The position numbers and the translations under genes are program-made. A stretch of DNA of 64,000 bases from Sthenelais limicola (Eukaryota > Annelida > Polychaeta > Phyllodocida > Sigalionidae), in NCBI GenBank assembly GCA_942159475.1, contig OW804095.1:146982314-147046313 (forward strand), given 5' to 3'. This document shows, one piece after another, positions 32,201-40,758 of the stretch. Under the pieces are notes generated by a model. The model saw only the letters and a program-made list of their open reading frames with translations. It was not told where the DNA came from and did not search any database. The stretch's first letter is position 1, and each line of letters opens with the position of its first letter.

Positions 32201-33063
32201 ACTTTAAGCTTGAAAAATTCCCACTTCAGTGTGGGCTGTAGGGATTCATTTTCTAGTTCCGAGTGAATATCTTCCACTCCTAATATAAATTGTTCATTAC
32301 TTAGAAGGGTGCTATTAAATTTCCAATAGCCTCTGCCCTTGGATGGTTTCCCTATTTTGAGACATGCAGAAACCTCTCTGTGGTCAGAGTGAGCCGAAGT
32401 TGCCACTGAGCATTCAATTACAGTGCTAACGATGTTCCCTGACACAAATACATAGTCTAGTCTAGATTTCTGGGATGCTCTTTCCCATGTTATTGGGGGG
32501 GAGCCTTTGGAAAAGAGGTTTTGAACATCATATATATCTAATCTGTTCATACAATCTACCAGCTCCTTGCTAGACGGACTTGGCTCTTTGTAGGACAGGT
32601 CTATATTTAGATCACCGGTAAGTATTAATTCATCATATGATAACTTCTCTATGCATTTCTCGATATCGGACAATAATGTTTTTTGTAGCTTAGGTTTATC
32701 GGCTGTGTGCGTGTAGATGCTGAAGATGAATATGCTTGTCTCATCAAGTTGGATTTTGACGTATAGCCAACGCCCCTCTTCGTCTCCGCCGTGCTCTACT
32801 ATTGAATGCGAAATGTCTTTGGTGGTCATAATCATTACCCCTCTTGATGCCGATGAGCCGTGAGAGAAGAGTGTTTTTCCGGACCACTGGCTCTGCCATA
32901 TCTTGCTTGAGGATTCGGTAGAGTGTGTTTCCTGAAAGGTTATGACTGACATTTTATCATCTTTATATTCATTGAATATGGCTTTCCTCTTAATGGAGTT
33001 GTTTAGACCATTAACATTCAAGGACTTAACACTTAAGGTCTGCTTATGTTGTGGAGGATACAT
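29269..33063 (-). CDS. LINE ORF2: AP-type endonuclease and reverse transcriptase
   Basis: This 1264-residue protein would nick target DNA and copy the element RNA by target-primed reverse transcription in the nucleus. Residues about 10-235 are an apurinic-type endonuclease, with the expected catalytic positions in SLNVNGL (N16), QETH (E45), GDLN (D151, N153), SRLDY (D203) and SDH (D227, H228). Residues about 495-760 are the reverse transcriptase: KNWRPITLL (518-526), ASLDFTKAYD with D589, RGMKQGDP (644-651) and FADD (689-692). A Cys/His motif CX2CX7HX4C lies at 1119-1135 (C1119, C1122, H1130, C1135), as in many L1/Tx1 ORF2 proteins. The ATG at 33061-33063 is the first in frame before the endonuclease motif. 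The frame overlaps the small ORF upstream by 20 bases. No internal stop or frameshift is seen and all catalytic residues are kept. Confidence 0.95.
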   Translation of the reverse strand: MYPPQHKQTLSVKSLNVNGLNNSIKRKAIFNEYKDDKMSVITFQETHSTESSSKIWQSQWSGKTLFSHGSSASRGVMIMTTKDISHSIVEHGGDEEGRWLYVKIQLDETSIFIFSIYTHTADKPKLQKTLLSDIEKCIEKLSYDELILTGDLNIDLSYKEPSPSSKELVDCMNRLDIYDVQNLFSKGSPPITWERASQKSRLDYVFVSGNIVSTVIECSVATSAHSDHREVSACLKIGKPSKGRGYWKFNSTLLSNEQFILGVEDIHSELENESLQPTLKWEFFKLKVRELAITTCATLARKRRESSKKNRDRLKHLDSKKRLNMQERTERAEILQEIREAELSKAEGALIRSKAKWLLDGEKPSRYFCKLEKYRSEKKVVHQLNINGDITSDPQKILSEGKRFYSELYKEVESDKEMSDIFTKNNNPVILDEHDNNELCRPFTEEEISKVIKQSKNGKSPGCDGFTIEFYKYFWYIIRKPFMAMFTQCLQEGVMSCNQKRGVINIIPKKDADLQMLKNWRPITLLNVDYKIMSKTISNRLSHFLPFLISNDQFGFVKGRFIGTAIRKVDDVISFLEWSKRDGLIASLDFTKAYDSISWSFLRAALKSYNINEEYISWVETLLYESKSTFCNNGWSSPWFEVHRGMKQGDPISSLLFTLVVEKLAEVIRNDINIEGIRVGEKEEKIVQFADDLTLIVKNESSLLKAIDVIGKFSAASGLVLNPSKSKGFIVGNIKISDPKTAQIDWGSRMKILGVTLLCPRDEKTMSKINCEDILGKVKDTINQWNNRFLTIKGRVVVCNTFLLPLFQHVLSCITLTKDLFREVNRLMFEFIWKKKGPKISREFLAQKIENGGLNLRLIEEVYETNRIMWVKRILLGRNNGWYDAIEAHAGRSIEDVFLSRYKPPKPLNKFYEEIFRVWDKVYYKHSPTNVNEVLRERLWNNRHIKFKGVMLHWKKWEQVGIFTVGDIVQENGFIMPTRDIIKYFSFLPNALQRVQLRTAIPDKWLRMVRENEAGLENGSVNINIRGCKISIIKCNAKQIYNELILNRKVKRKKLDHWQEDLRLNETQFNKIDWKETFKLPCITTPETRLQQFQYRLIHRTITCGEYLKNIGVAKNDKCSICKKKDDVVHFFILCDRAHKLWEFLLQWIRDSGYLNEGKNGENLVHTKGGKIVLNYVQIMFGFEHVNLNTKMINWLLLQTKAFIHRVKLFEKGAFSPQYLMSELRMRVSVVIHAQIINAVNKKESAIWRRLKEDINETLEMFKS

Positions 33064-33514
33064 TGATATAGCAGCTTTTAGCTCTATTTAATCTATATAG
33101 CGAGTGCACTCTCTCGTGCCCTCCCTTTGAACCTATTGAATCATGCCACACTTGCATGTACATACAACTTCCTCCTAGTGTTGGGAGTAAAATCCCCCTA
33201 CTTGCACACTCATGCATGTATTTAACCCTTTCATCTACCACCTTAGGCGTTTCACATCTTTCTAGGCTTAGGCTCGCCGTACATTTTTCAGACCTCCCTC
33301 GCCAGGGGTATAAACATTTAATTACATAACATATTTCTGATCGGTGGTTAACCCTTTTTAAGTAGATAAACCTATCGCCCTCTCCTGGAGGAGGGGTTAA
33401 TACCTTGGTATGTCCCAGAACCTTGCGTTTATGACCAGATATCAAATTATGCACATGGTGTCGGTCATCTACATTAATAAAACACATTTCAGTTAACACT
33501 CTTTGGCCTTCCAT
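33044..33514 (-). CDS. Possible third LINE ORF between ORF1 and ORF2 (156 aa)
   Basis: An open frame of 156 codons starts 52 bases after the ORF1 stop and ends 20 bases inside ORF2; the three frames all differ. It fills almost the whole inter-ORF gap. The protein is basic, with several Cys and His residues and a GEGDRF/PWRGRSEKC region, and I recognise no domain. It could be a small accessory protein, a relic of an extended ORF2 start, or a chance open frame. In random sequence with equal base use, a run of this length would stay open about once in two thousand trials at a given start, so it deserves a check, but it is unproven. Confidence 0.35.
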   Translation of the reverse strand: MEGQRVLTEMCFINVDDRHHVHNLISGHKRKVLGHTKVLTPPPGEGDRFIYLKRVNHRSEICYVIKCLYPWRGRSEKCTASLSLERCETPKVVDERVKYMHECASRGILLPTLGGSCMYMQVWHDSIGSKGGHERVHSLYRLNRAKSCYINVSSTT

Positions 33515-33566
33515 TAGTGGGCTGGTTTGAAGGAGTTACTATGGGGGGTTTTAAGGTTGTTGAGTG

Positions 33567-35357
33567 TTAATCTTCCTTGGGGGTGATCTGCTCCTTTAGC
33601 CAATCCCTGGCTTGCATCCAGAGTTTACCCATTAGATTACCTCTAGGGGGCCAAAGATCCTGCTTGAGTGCGTCCTCGTTGTTCAAGTCGATCCCTGTTC
33701 CCCACACCCTATCTGTAGGGGACGCTTCCCCAATTGTTCTATCACCTGTGAAGAGGAGGAAGTCTCCTACTTCTTCATTACACCTTAACTTTGCTCGAAG
33801 AGCACTCAGCACTAGCTCTTCCCTGTGCATTACCCATTCGGAGTATCCATATGGGATAACTCCCATTGCCCTTTTACACTCCACCGGATCGAAGGTTCTC
33901 AGAGCCAGCTTTGGTTTTTCCGGGTCCATTCCGTACTTCGCCCTGTGGTAGTACATGTACTGCTCCACATGTTGGAAATGGTGATCATTAATGAAGAACG
34001 GGGACACGTAGTGGTTAGAAAGCGGGTTATTTTCGGAGTAGTACACCATGGTGTTGACATCTTGTTTTTTCGTGAGGTTAGACAATAATAACTCAGTGGG
34101 AACGGCACCCAAGTTGTTATGCCTATAGCAGATGTTGTTGATTAGCACACTTCCTCCCGCTTGCTTTACATTGATGTAATTCTTCTTTTTCGCTGCATCA
34201 GCAATTAATTTTGCTCTTGCCATTCGCTTTCTAACAAACATAGGGAAGTCCCTTCTGATGCTAACTTTTTTGGATGTGTCCTCCCCCTTTCCTTCGCCTA
34301 CTAGTTTGTCCTTGTTCACAAACACAGTTGCAGCATCCGTCGTGTCCCAGAATTCCACCTTGACAGGCGGATTTGTTGACTTGCCAATTCTGTATGCTTT
34401 TTTTATCTTGATGTTGCCCAATCCCATTACTGCATCGATGATATTCATTATTTTCTCCTTACGCTCATCCTCTGATTCTTTTTCTCCTGTTGGAATCCCC
34501 ATGAATAGTAAGTTTTTCTCTAGCTTTTTAAGCTCTGAGGCTATTAACTCTTCGTCTTTCTTATCTTCCTCCAACCTTCTTGTTAACACGTCCGTGTCAC
34601 TCTGTGTGATTAATTTTTCTCTTACGATTTTCATATCACTTTGTTGGATTTTCATTTGTTCTTTCATGGCATGGATGTCTTTGTCCCTTAGGATGTTGTC
34701 GTCCCATAGGGCTTTTTGACCAACAGTAAGGGTTTTTATTTCTTTCTGTACCTCGCCTTTAGAAGTTGCTGCCTCTGTTTTAATCTCCTCTACCATTTCT
34801 TTCACTTCAGTCACTGATTCTACCACAACTTTGATCTTTTTCTCCGTCTTTTTGACTCGTGACTTTAGGCCCTGCAATTTCTTTACTTTGGCGAATAATG
34901 TTTGGAAGTTCGTCCTGTTAGCTTTTAATGACTCTTCATTCCTTTCTGACATAGCTACTAGGGTTTCCATTATGTCTTCCTTGACGTCGACGGCATCCTC
35001 CCCTGGGGATTCCATATCTACGGAGTCTGAGTCTGAGCTGGACCCTGAGTCCGAGCTCGAGCCCGAGTCTGAGTCGCTTTCTGACCCTGATGAGGACACG
35101 GTCTCGATCTCCTGCTCCATGCTAGACTCATTTTCCTCCTCCTGTACCATTACTTTTTTCTCCCTGTTCTTGGTCTCAGGTTCCGCCTTTTTCACCTGCT
35201 CTTTCTTCTCTTTCAGTGCTTTTTTCTTTATTTTCTTCGTCGTTCTACCCATTTTCGTCGATTCCGAGTCGGAGCCGGAGTTCAACCTTTTCCTGCCTTT
35301 TTTGGTTTCTACGGAGGGTTCAACGGAGGGTTTCACACTCAGTTCAGAGTCTGACAT
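33567..35357 (-). CDS. LINE ORF1: RNA-binding protein fused to a NADAR domain
   Basis: A 596-residue protein with an L1-like plan and an unusual C-terminus. Residues 1-75 are basic and Ser-rich; 76-130 are acidic and Ser/Asp-rich (SDSDSGSSSDSGSSSD). Residues about 135-280 are rich in charged heptads and probably a coiled coil for oligomerisation. Residues about 281-352 look like the ORF1 RRM (NLLFMGIP at 282-289, KVEFWD later). Residues 362-412 (KVSIRRDFP...) fit the L1-type C-terminal nucleic-acid-binding region. Residues about 437-592 match NADAR (YbiA-like): YYSENNPLSN, FQHVEQY with E465, LLFTGDR, E543, DRVWGTG (549-555), and GNLMGKLWMQAR near the end. The NADAR part is in frame without a break, and ORF1 proteins of related LINEs normally stop before it. 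The start at 35357 precedes the basic region. The RNA-binding role is from family knowledge; the NADAR role is inferred. Confidence 0.9.
   Translation of the reverse strand: MSDSELSVKPSVEPSVETKKGRKRLNSGSDSESTKMGRTTKKIKKKALKEKKEQVKKAEPETKNREKKVMVQEEENESSMEQEIETVSSSGSESDSDSGSSSDSGSSSDSDSVDMESPGEDAVDVKEDIMETLVAMSERNEESLKANRTNFQTLFAKVKKLQGLKSRVKKTEKKIKVVVESVTEVKEMVEEIKTEAATSKGEVQKEIKTLTVGQKALWDDNILRDKDIHAMKEQMKIQQSDMKIVREKLITQSDTDVLTRRLEEDKKDEELIASELKKLEKNLLFMGIPTGEKESEDERKEKIMNIIDAVMGLGNIKIKKAYRIGKSTNPPVKVEFWDTTDAATVFVNKDKLVGEGKGEDTSKKVSIRRDFPMFVRKRMARAKLIADAAKKKNYINVKQAGGSVLINNICYRHNNLGAVPTELLLSNLTKKQDVNTMVYYSENNPLSNHYVSPFFINDHHFQHVEQYMYYHRAKYGMDPEKPKLALRTFDPVECKRAMGVIPYGYSEWVMHREELVLSALRAKLRCNEEVGDFLLFTGDRTIGEASPTDRVWGTGIDLNNEDALKQDLWPPRGNLMGKLWMQARDWLKEQITPKED
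33582..34049 (-). other. NADAR domain of ORF1 (residues about 437-592)
   Basis: Within ORF1, the order of motifs is that of the NADAR/YbiA family: an N-terminal strand with S-N (LSN, 446-448), F-F-I-N-D followed by EQYM (acidic E465), a helical region with alanine-rich RAK/RAM blocks, LLFTGD, EASPTDRVWGTG, then WPPRGNLMGKLWMQAR. The family fold binds ADP-ribose-like ligands. YbiA-type members hydrolyse an N-glycosidic bond in riboflavin-pathway intermediates, and other members have been reported to remove ADP-ribose from guanine in DNA. Conserved D549, W552, G553, G555, N574 and G577 suggest an active rather than decayed domain. Confidence 0.82.
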
Positions 35358-35571
35358 TTCCCAGTGGCTTCTTATTGATATGCTTGGCGATGTTCTTATG
35401 AGCAGTGATTTCCTAGTTAGTTCAATTCAGCTTATTAGTCCCCTGTCTATCGTAAACGTCACTACCACACTGCCAGTGTGTGGTTCTAGGGGATGTTGTG
35501 CTTAGCGGTACACGTGTTTAGCGTGGGCGTGGTCGGTTGTTGTTGTGTTGACTTGGGCGGAAGGAGATAGA

Positions 35572-35582
35572 GCGCATGCGCA
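35572..35582. promoter_or_regulatory. NRF1-type palindrome, inner monomer
   Basis: GCGCATGCGCA fits the NRF1 consensus YGCGCAYGCGCR, apart from the flanking base at the left. It is preceded by CGGAAGG, an ETS-like core. Confidence 0.55.
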
Positions 35583-35837
35583 GAAATCAAACATCCGTCC
35601 CGAGTTTTCCCCGCGTAGTACAAAACACCCACTTCGTATCAATGTTTATCGTAATTATACAGGGAATGACGTACACATAGGCTTGTTTCTCACACTTTTC
35701 TCCACATTGTTTTTAGCCGAATTGCCTGTTTCCAGGCTTTAGGTTTGGTATAAGGGTTTTAGCGACTAGATTGAAGGGCCTTTAGGTGCGAGCGCTGTGC
35801 TGAGACTGTTGTTTTGATTTGGGCGGAAGGTGATGCT

Positions 35838-35848
35838 GCGCATGCGCA
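35838..35848. promoter_or_regulatory. NRF1-type palindrome, outer monomer
   Basis: GCGCATGCGCA, 266 bp from the first site and in the same place in its monomer. With the preceding T it fits the full NRF1 consensus. It stayed intact while the surrounding monomer drifted. Confidence 0.6.
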
Positions 35849-36066
35849 GGAGACCCAACTTCCATCCGAGATTTTCCCGCCTAGTTCAAAATCTTCAAGT
35901 TTATGCTATTGCCAGTCACATTTATACATGTACAGTCATACACATTGTTATTTTTCTCAAACCGTTTTTCACAGAATCCTCTAGTGTCCGATTTGGTTCT
36001 ATTTCTCCCGTTTTTGTCCTAGCGAGATGCGCCGATCGGTGAGGTTAGCAAGGAGCAAAGATGGCG

Positions 36067-36599
36067 TCAGTTTTGAGCCTAATTTATGTTGCGCTTTACT
36101 TGTCCGTATAGTAGATCTGAGTAATCCTTGAGGAATCGTATGGGATCAACTGTCTTGAAAGAACAAATGAAATAAATCACTTCTCAGTTATTAAAGTTCA
36201 TGACTTATGTCAGTTGGCTTCACTATCACCGTCCTTATTTTCTCCTCCAGGCGATATTGCGTGAGCACGCTTCCTCCAGTGCGTAATGGTGGGACGCGTC
36301 CAACCACTCCAGCGCGTGGAAGTTAAAATCGTTCGGAAGGCTTATAGTCCACTTGTATGCCTCAAGATTGTAACTTAACTGTCTCTGATACTTCATTCGT
36401 AATAAACCAAACTTTTTGGGGCTTGAATCCCTCCAGGGATGACCTAAGGCTGAAAAAAAAAGAGAGCTGGCGCTCCACCCTTGTATTCACGATCTAGCTT
36501 TTTTGTTCCGTTTTACTCATCTGAAAGTCATTTAATCAATACTTTGTATGATTTGTCTGGTAGTTATGATAGTTACAGGGCTTCATAAAAGTCCATATT
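36067..36599. other. Anonymous DNA right of the LINE
   Basis: A stretch ending CCAGGGATGACCTAAGGCTG plus an A-run at 36453-36461 may be the tail of a small retroposon, but nothing else supports it. Confidence 0.35.
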
Positions 36600-37203
36600 A
36601 ATATTCCGAGACCGAAGTCCTATTATCGTTCAGTGGCAGCAATTTTTGTCTCAGCAGATTTGTCTTTAAATTCTTGCATAAACATATAACAACAGCAGAA
36701 TATGGGTAAATTCCGTCTTATAAGTCATAATATGAATACATTTGTGATCCGTTTTAGGAAAATGAGTCATAAGTCGCAAAAAATGGATTTGAGATATCAT
36801 CATATTTAAAAAGAGGAGATCAAGCTAATTCCAATGATAGCAAACATGAGGAACATTGGGGAAGTATTTCTATATTTCATGTTTGATATCTTTATTTTTG
36901 GAAAAGAAAGTTTGCAATGTTTCTGGATTGGTATTATCAGTAAAGTAACTAAATAATACCCCACACAAAGGCCTTCAATACGCAAGAATATATTTAATAC
37001 GATGTCCTGAAATTTGGTACATAGATTCATATGACTACAAGTGTTAAACTTCCTAAATATCAGAACATTTCAATGATGTGATTCCGGGAAAAAACACTTT
37101 GAAAAATATCAATTTTGCGACTTATGACTCATGCTCCTGGAACACATCACATTTGGTAACGTTTTTGTTTATCGCAATAGTATAGCTGAGAATGAAGCTT
37201 TGA
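36600..37203 (-). mobile_element. MITE-D split by MITE-B
   Basis: D blocks (CAGCAGAATATGGGTAAATT, TCTTATAAGTCATAATATGA, then GCTGAGAATGAAGCTTTGAA at the right end) flank a complete MITE-B at 36743-37151. The B insertion point lies in the same short D region as in the nested pair at 25819. Confidence 0.7.
36743..37151 (+). mobile_element. MITE-B nested in MITE-D
   Basis: Left TGTGATCCGTTTTAGGAAAA, right CTGGAACACATCACA, complete interior. Confidence 0.9.
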
Positions 37204-37480
37204 ATGTACTAACAAAGAGCACATTGTCCTTGAAATGATGATTGCATGGTCATAGATATAATTATAATATTTAATTTCCACTTTTGTAAAATTGCATATA
37301 TGCATTTATGAACACTGCCTCAAACTAAAAATATTTGAGATTATATTGCCTACGGATTGACAATTTGAATCAATTGTCTCAATGAAAGACAATGAAATTC
37401 TGAGGAATGGACGATTTTAAGGAGAATGAACAGAAGTGCTTAAGCTATTCAAACCATTGTACGTTGATACAATGCACATG

Positions 37481-37716
37481 TGGGTCAGATTTTCAGAAAA
37501 TGTACAATTCAACTCTGCCAAACTTTTCAAATAACCCAAATTTTAGACGAAAATAAAGTTCAAAATACAGTTCAACCCAACGGAACAGATTGCTAGAATC
37601 AATGCAATGCTGAATATACTCGGATTTACCTAGTATTGATCAAAGTGCAGCCTAATTTAGCAGAATTTACTAAATGTGTACAGCTGCCAATTGTACATTT
37701 TCTGAAAATCTGACCC
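37481..37716 (-). mobile_element. MITE-A, full-length
   Basis: Both termini are intact, flanked by CACATG on the left and TGTTCC on the right. Confidence 0.92.
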
Positions 37717-38254
37717 ATGTGTTCCCTGTCTGCAGATGGATTCAAACAATAGACACCTCAAAACAATGACTTTAAACTACTACAGTTTCAGTATGATAGA
37801 AATGTCATTGCCCTAGGCCTGTTGAACAATATCTGACTACATGGTTTGTCGGGATACTGCCTTGTTTATTGTCAAGTCTCCCTATTGTTTCTGTTTTTAT
37901 ATCACTAGTCAAACCTGTCTGTGACCGGTTTGAGATATAATGCATGTTTGATGCTTTCTGGTCCGATGGTCAGCTGAGCTAACCAGCGACTCCTCCTCCA
38001 AGCTGACCTATCCTGATTTCCATCTGTCCCAGGAACCCTGGACATCTGTGGGGCTGCTATCTACAGAAGCCTATTTCTGTAGAAGCACCCCGCCCCGCCC
38101 CTACCCCCCCCCCCCCCCACCACCCACCCACCCACCCGCCAAAGGCACAGTCGTTTGTTTCCCATTTTCTCCCACAATCGATACAAAGACAATGGAACAA
38201 TTCTGAGGCATGGGACAGATCGTCGGCATATATACACCTTTCTTCGGGATTATA
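37717..38254. other. Anonymous DNA with C-run
   Basis: C-rich low complexity at about 38091-38140. Otherwise nothing recognised. Confidence 0.5.
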
Positions 38255-38492
38255 TGGGTCAGATTTTCAGGAAATGTACAATTCAACTTCGCCAATCTTC
38301 CCAAATAACCCAAATTTCAGACGAAAATAAAGTTCAAAATACAGTTTATTTTTAACCAAACAGATTGCTAGAATCAATGCAATGCCGAATATACCTGAAT
38401 TTACCTAGTATTGACCAAATTGCAGCCTTATTTAGCATAATTTACTAAATGTGTACAGCTGCCAATTGTACATTTTCTGAAAATCTGACCCA
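38255..38492 (-). mobile_element. MITE-A, full-length
   Basis: Flanks TTATA on the left and TATGTT on the right; both termini are intact. Confidence 0.92.
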
Positions 38493-39140
38493 TATGTTGA
38501 AAGAGCAGGCTCCTAGTTACTGTCATTGTAACAATTAGTTAGTTAAAGTAAGGGATGAATTCCCCCACAAAAACACACTTCTGTATGCATGTAAGTCTTA
38601 CCCCATCCTATTTTTATTATGTCTAACCTATTGCAAGGCTTCGCAGCCCCCACGATGCGTGGACAATACTGTCCTGCATTGCACTGTATTGTATGGGCTT
38701 GTGAAATTATATTGTTATTCTATATAGTCTGTTATATATGATGAATATTCATACTAGCAAGGCTTTTTTAAAGTAGAAAGTCCTGTGGGAAGATCTGTCT
38801 TCGACAGAGACATGAGACCCATTCTCCATGTAGGCCATAAGTGTAATAATAGAAGCACAAGGCTTGGACTCATAAGAAACATTTCTTTCAAACATCAGGG
38901 CTCAAAGCGATTGAGTATAATGTAGCATGGTTGCTAGCATTATGAATTTATTTAATCAGGAATTCTGAGATAATTCTTATCTGAGGGAAGTGAAAAAAGT
39001 GTAGGAACACAATGTTCCCTCCCTTAGCTTATATACAAGGCCCCAGAAGTAATTTGATTACTTATGGCAAACCTCTAACAGTATGCCTCAGATAGCTTAC
39101 AATAAGCCACAATAGGGAGGTTCAGCAAGTCTAACCTATA
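38493..39140. other. Anonymous DNA
   Basis: No supported feature. Confidence 0.4.
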
Positions 39141-39719
39141 AATATACAAGTATTATTACCCACTGTTTGTGGTATGAACCTCCATGCTGTAGCCTACGGT
39201 ATTCCATATTACCCACTAGAAAGGTGTTATAAAGCATAGCCAGACGCCTGAGGTCATTACACATGTCTGCATACAATGGACTTTACAAAAGTAAGGATCT
39301 TCAATAAAATGCCTTCCAGTGTGTTTGGGATTTTATTGCTTCAGGCTTGAAACATTTCCTGCCTGAACATTTGCCAGAGCCATTACTTTTACCCACACAA
39401 TTAAACATTGTTACTTGAAGATCTTTTGCAATAGAACTGTATTTTCCAGACAAAGCGTCTCCTAATAAATGTATCCATTGTTGTGGTATTATTTAACTGT
39501 CTCTTTGATTAAACAACCATAGCGCACAGTTGTTGCAGGTTTATTTACCACTTTACATTCTTAGAAAATGTCATTCATTTTCTCTAGCTGTAAATTCTGT
39601 ATTATATGAAATGCTCTTTTGGCAAATGCTACTTTTTCTTCTTTTTATATTAATAAGTTGTAAAAAGATATTAGGGTTTCGTGTTATCATGTCTTCATCA
39701 GCTTTGAGTAACCCATAGA

Positions 39720-39956
39720 TGGGTCAGATTTTCAGAAAATGTACAATTGGCAGCTGTAAACATTTAGTAAATTCTGCAAAATTAGGCTGCAATGTGGCCA
39801 ATACTAGGTAAATTCGAGTATATTTGGCAATGCATTGATTCTAGCAATCTCTTTGGTTCGGTTGAACTGTATTTTGAACTTTATTCTCCTCTGAAATTTG
39901 GGTTATTTGAGAAGATTGGTGAAGTTGAATTGTACATTTTCTGAAAATCTGACCCA
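39720..39956 (+). mobile_element. MITE-A in duplication copy 1
   Basis: Lies between AGTAACCCATAGA and TATGTATGAGTTTAG. The matching site in copy 2 (44454-44692) holds an A element in the opposite orientation. Confidence 0.93.
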
Positions 39957-40154
39957 TATGTATGAGTTTAGTGGAAAAAAACGTACAAAAGTGAAGATGA
40001 ACAACAACAAGAAGACTGATTCCAAGTTATTTGTTGAGGTGATCAGGGTCTGGGGTGATTTATGAGAAAAGTGTTTTTATATAAAACAAGTAACAGCTTT
40101 ATGCTTTTAAAACTGGTGGGGTATCAAACGGAAGTCTTTTCAGATAATGAACCT

Positions 40155-40270
40155 CGGTTAAAGCTGCATTATCAGCCATTACAACAAGATCTTAGTAAAT
40201 TCACTTATTCTTTGACTTGTACTTCTTATCAATATGTTGCTGCATTTATACATGTATTATACACTAATTT
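40155..40270 (+). mobile_element. MITE-D-like left end
   Basis: GGTTAAAGCTGCATTATCAG followed by CCATTACAACAAGAT resembles the first bases of MITE-D, with no matching right end. It is present in both duplication copies (again at about 44892). Confidence 0.45.
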
Positions 40271-40385
40271 GAATAGATTCTTTGTATCATCAATTGAATT
40301 CTTGACATCCTTTGAAAAAGGCTCCATTCAGCCAAAACATGTCAGGACCTAATTCAGCGCAATAAAAACGAACAAAAACAGCTAT

Positions 40386-40758
40386 CAGGGGGGCGTTTCA
40401 TAAGTTAGCACAGCGCACGTTAGAGGACCTAACAACAGTCATTACCAAATAAGGAACAACATTTTTTAACACAGCGCGCGCTAAAGGCAATATTCCACCT
40501 TAACTAATGCATCGCTAATCAACCTTGCGTTACTATAGCGCGGTATTTCCATATACTTATTATTAAGTAAATGGTTGATTTGTGTCATATAAAATCTTAT
40601 TAAAATCAACTTCATTAATTCTTCTCAATACAAGCAACACTTTGTCGCTAGCCCTATGAAACGGGAATAACGAACGCAAGTTATATTTATCGGTATTGTA
40701 ACGATAGTGACGCCAGCATAACGAACACATGCTGCGCCAACTTATGGAATGCCCCCTG
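40386..40758. mobile_element. MITE-H (PIF/Harbinger-like ends), only in copy 1
   Basis: Ends GGGGGCGTTTCATAAGTTAG and the complement of GGGGGCATTCCATAAGTTGG enclose about 370 bp rich in short GCGC and TAACG motifs. Duplication copy 2 reads CAGCTATCTGGTGTCTTGG across the site without the insert. The end sequence is of a style I associate with Harbinger-type elements. The exact target duplication is ambiguous by a base or two. Confidence 0.82.

Larger units (their letters stand above)
29027..36066 (-). mobile_element. L1/Tx1-type LINE with NADAR-bearing ORF1, nearly complete
   Basis: A non-LTR retrotransposon of about 7 kb, reading right to left. It has a 5'UTR of about 700 bp with two diverged tandem monomers, ORF1 (596 aa), a short spacer holding a 156-codon frame, ORF2 (1264 aa; endonuclease, reverse transcriptase, Cys/His motif) and a 3'UTR of about 240 bp with AATAAA-type signals. 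Both main frames are open from start to stop, so the copy is young and might be mobile. I place it in the L1/Tx1 group from the ORF2 motif style (KNWRPITLLNVDYK, RGMKQGDPIS, FADD) and the L1-like ORF1 plan. No clear target-site duplication could be matched by eye, so both outer boundaries are approximate. Confidence 0.88.
35358..36066 (-). promoter_or_regulatory. LINE 5'UTR/promoter with two diverged tandem monomers
   Basis: Two related units of about 266 bp lie at about 35520-35785 and 35786-36055. Each has TTGGGCGGAAGG, then GCGCATGCGCA, then a TTTTCCCGC block, a TAGTACAAAA/TAGTTCAAAA block and a pyrimidine-rich part. The arrangement recalls monomer-based internal promoters of some L1 elements. 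AAAGATGGCG at 36057-36066 resembles a YY1 site near the outer (5') end. Confidence 0.65.

Noticed and set aside
34831..35505. 224-codon open frame on the plus strand opposite ORF1
   Set aside because: It is the antisense of the Ser/Asp-rich and coiled-coil coding part of LINE ORF1. Its Ser/Glu/Asp/Phe-rich composition comes from that, with no independent evidence.
38091..38140. C-run as a telomeric or G-quadruplex feature
   Set aside because: It is a simple homopolymer stretch with CCCA repeats and no regular telomere unit. It could form a G-quadruplex, but nothing around it supports a function.
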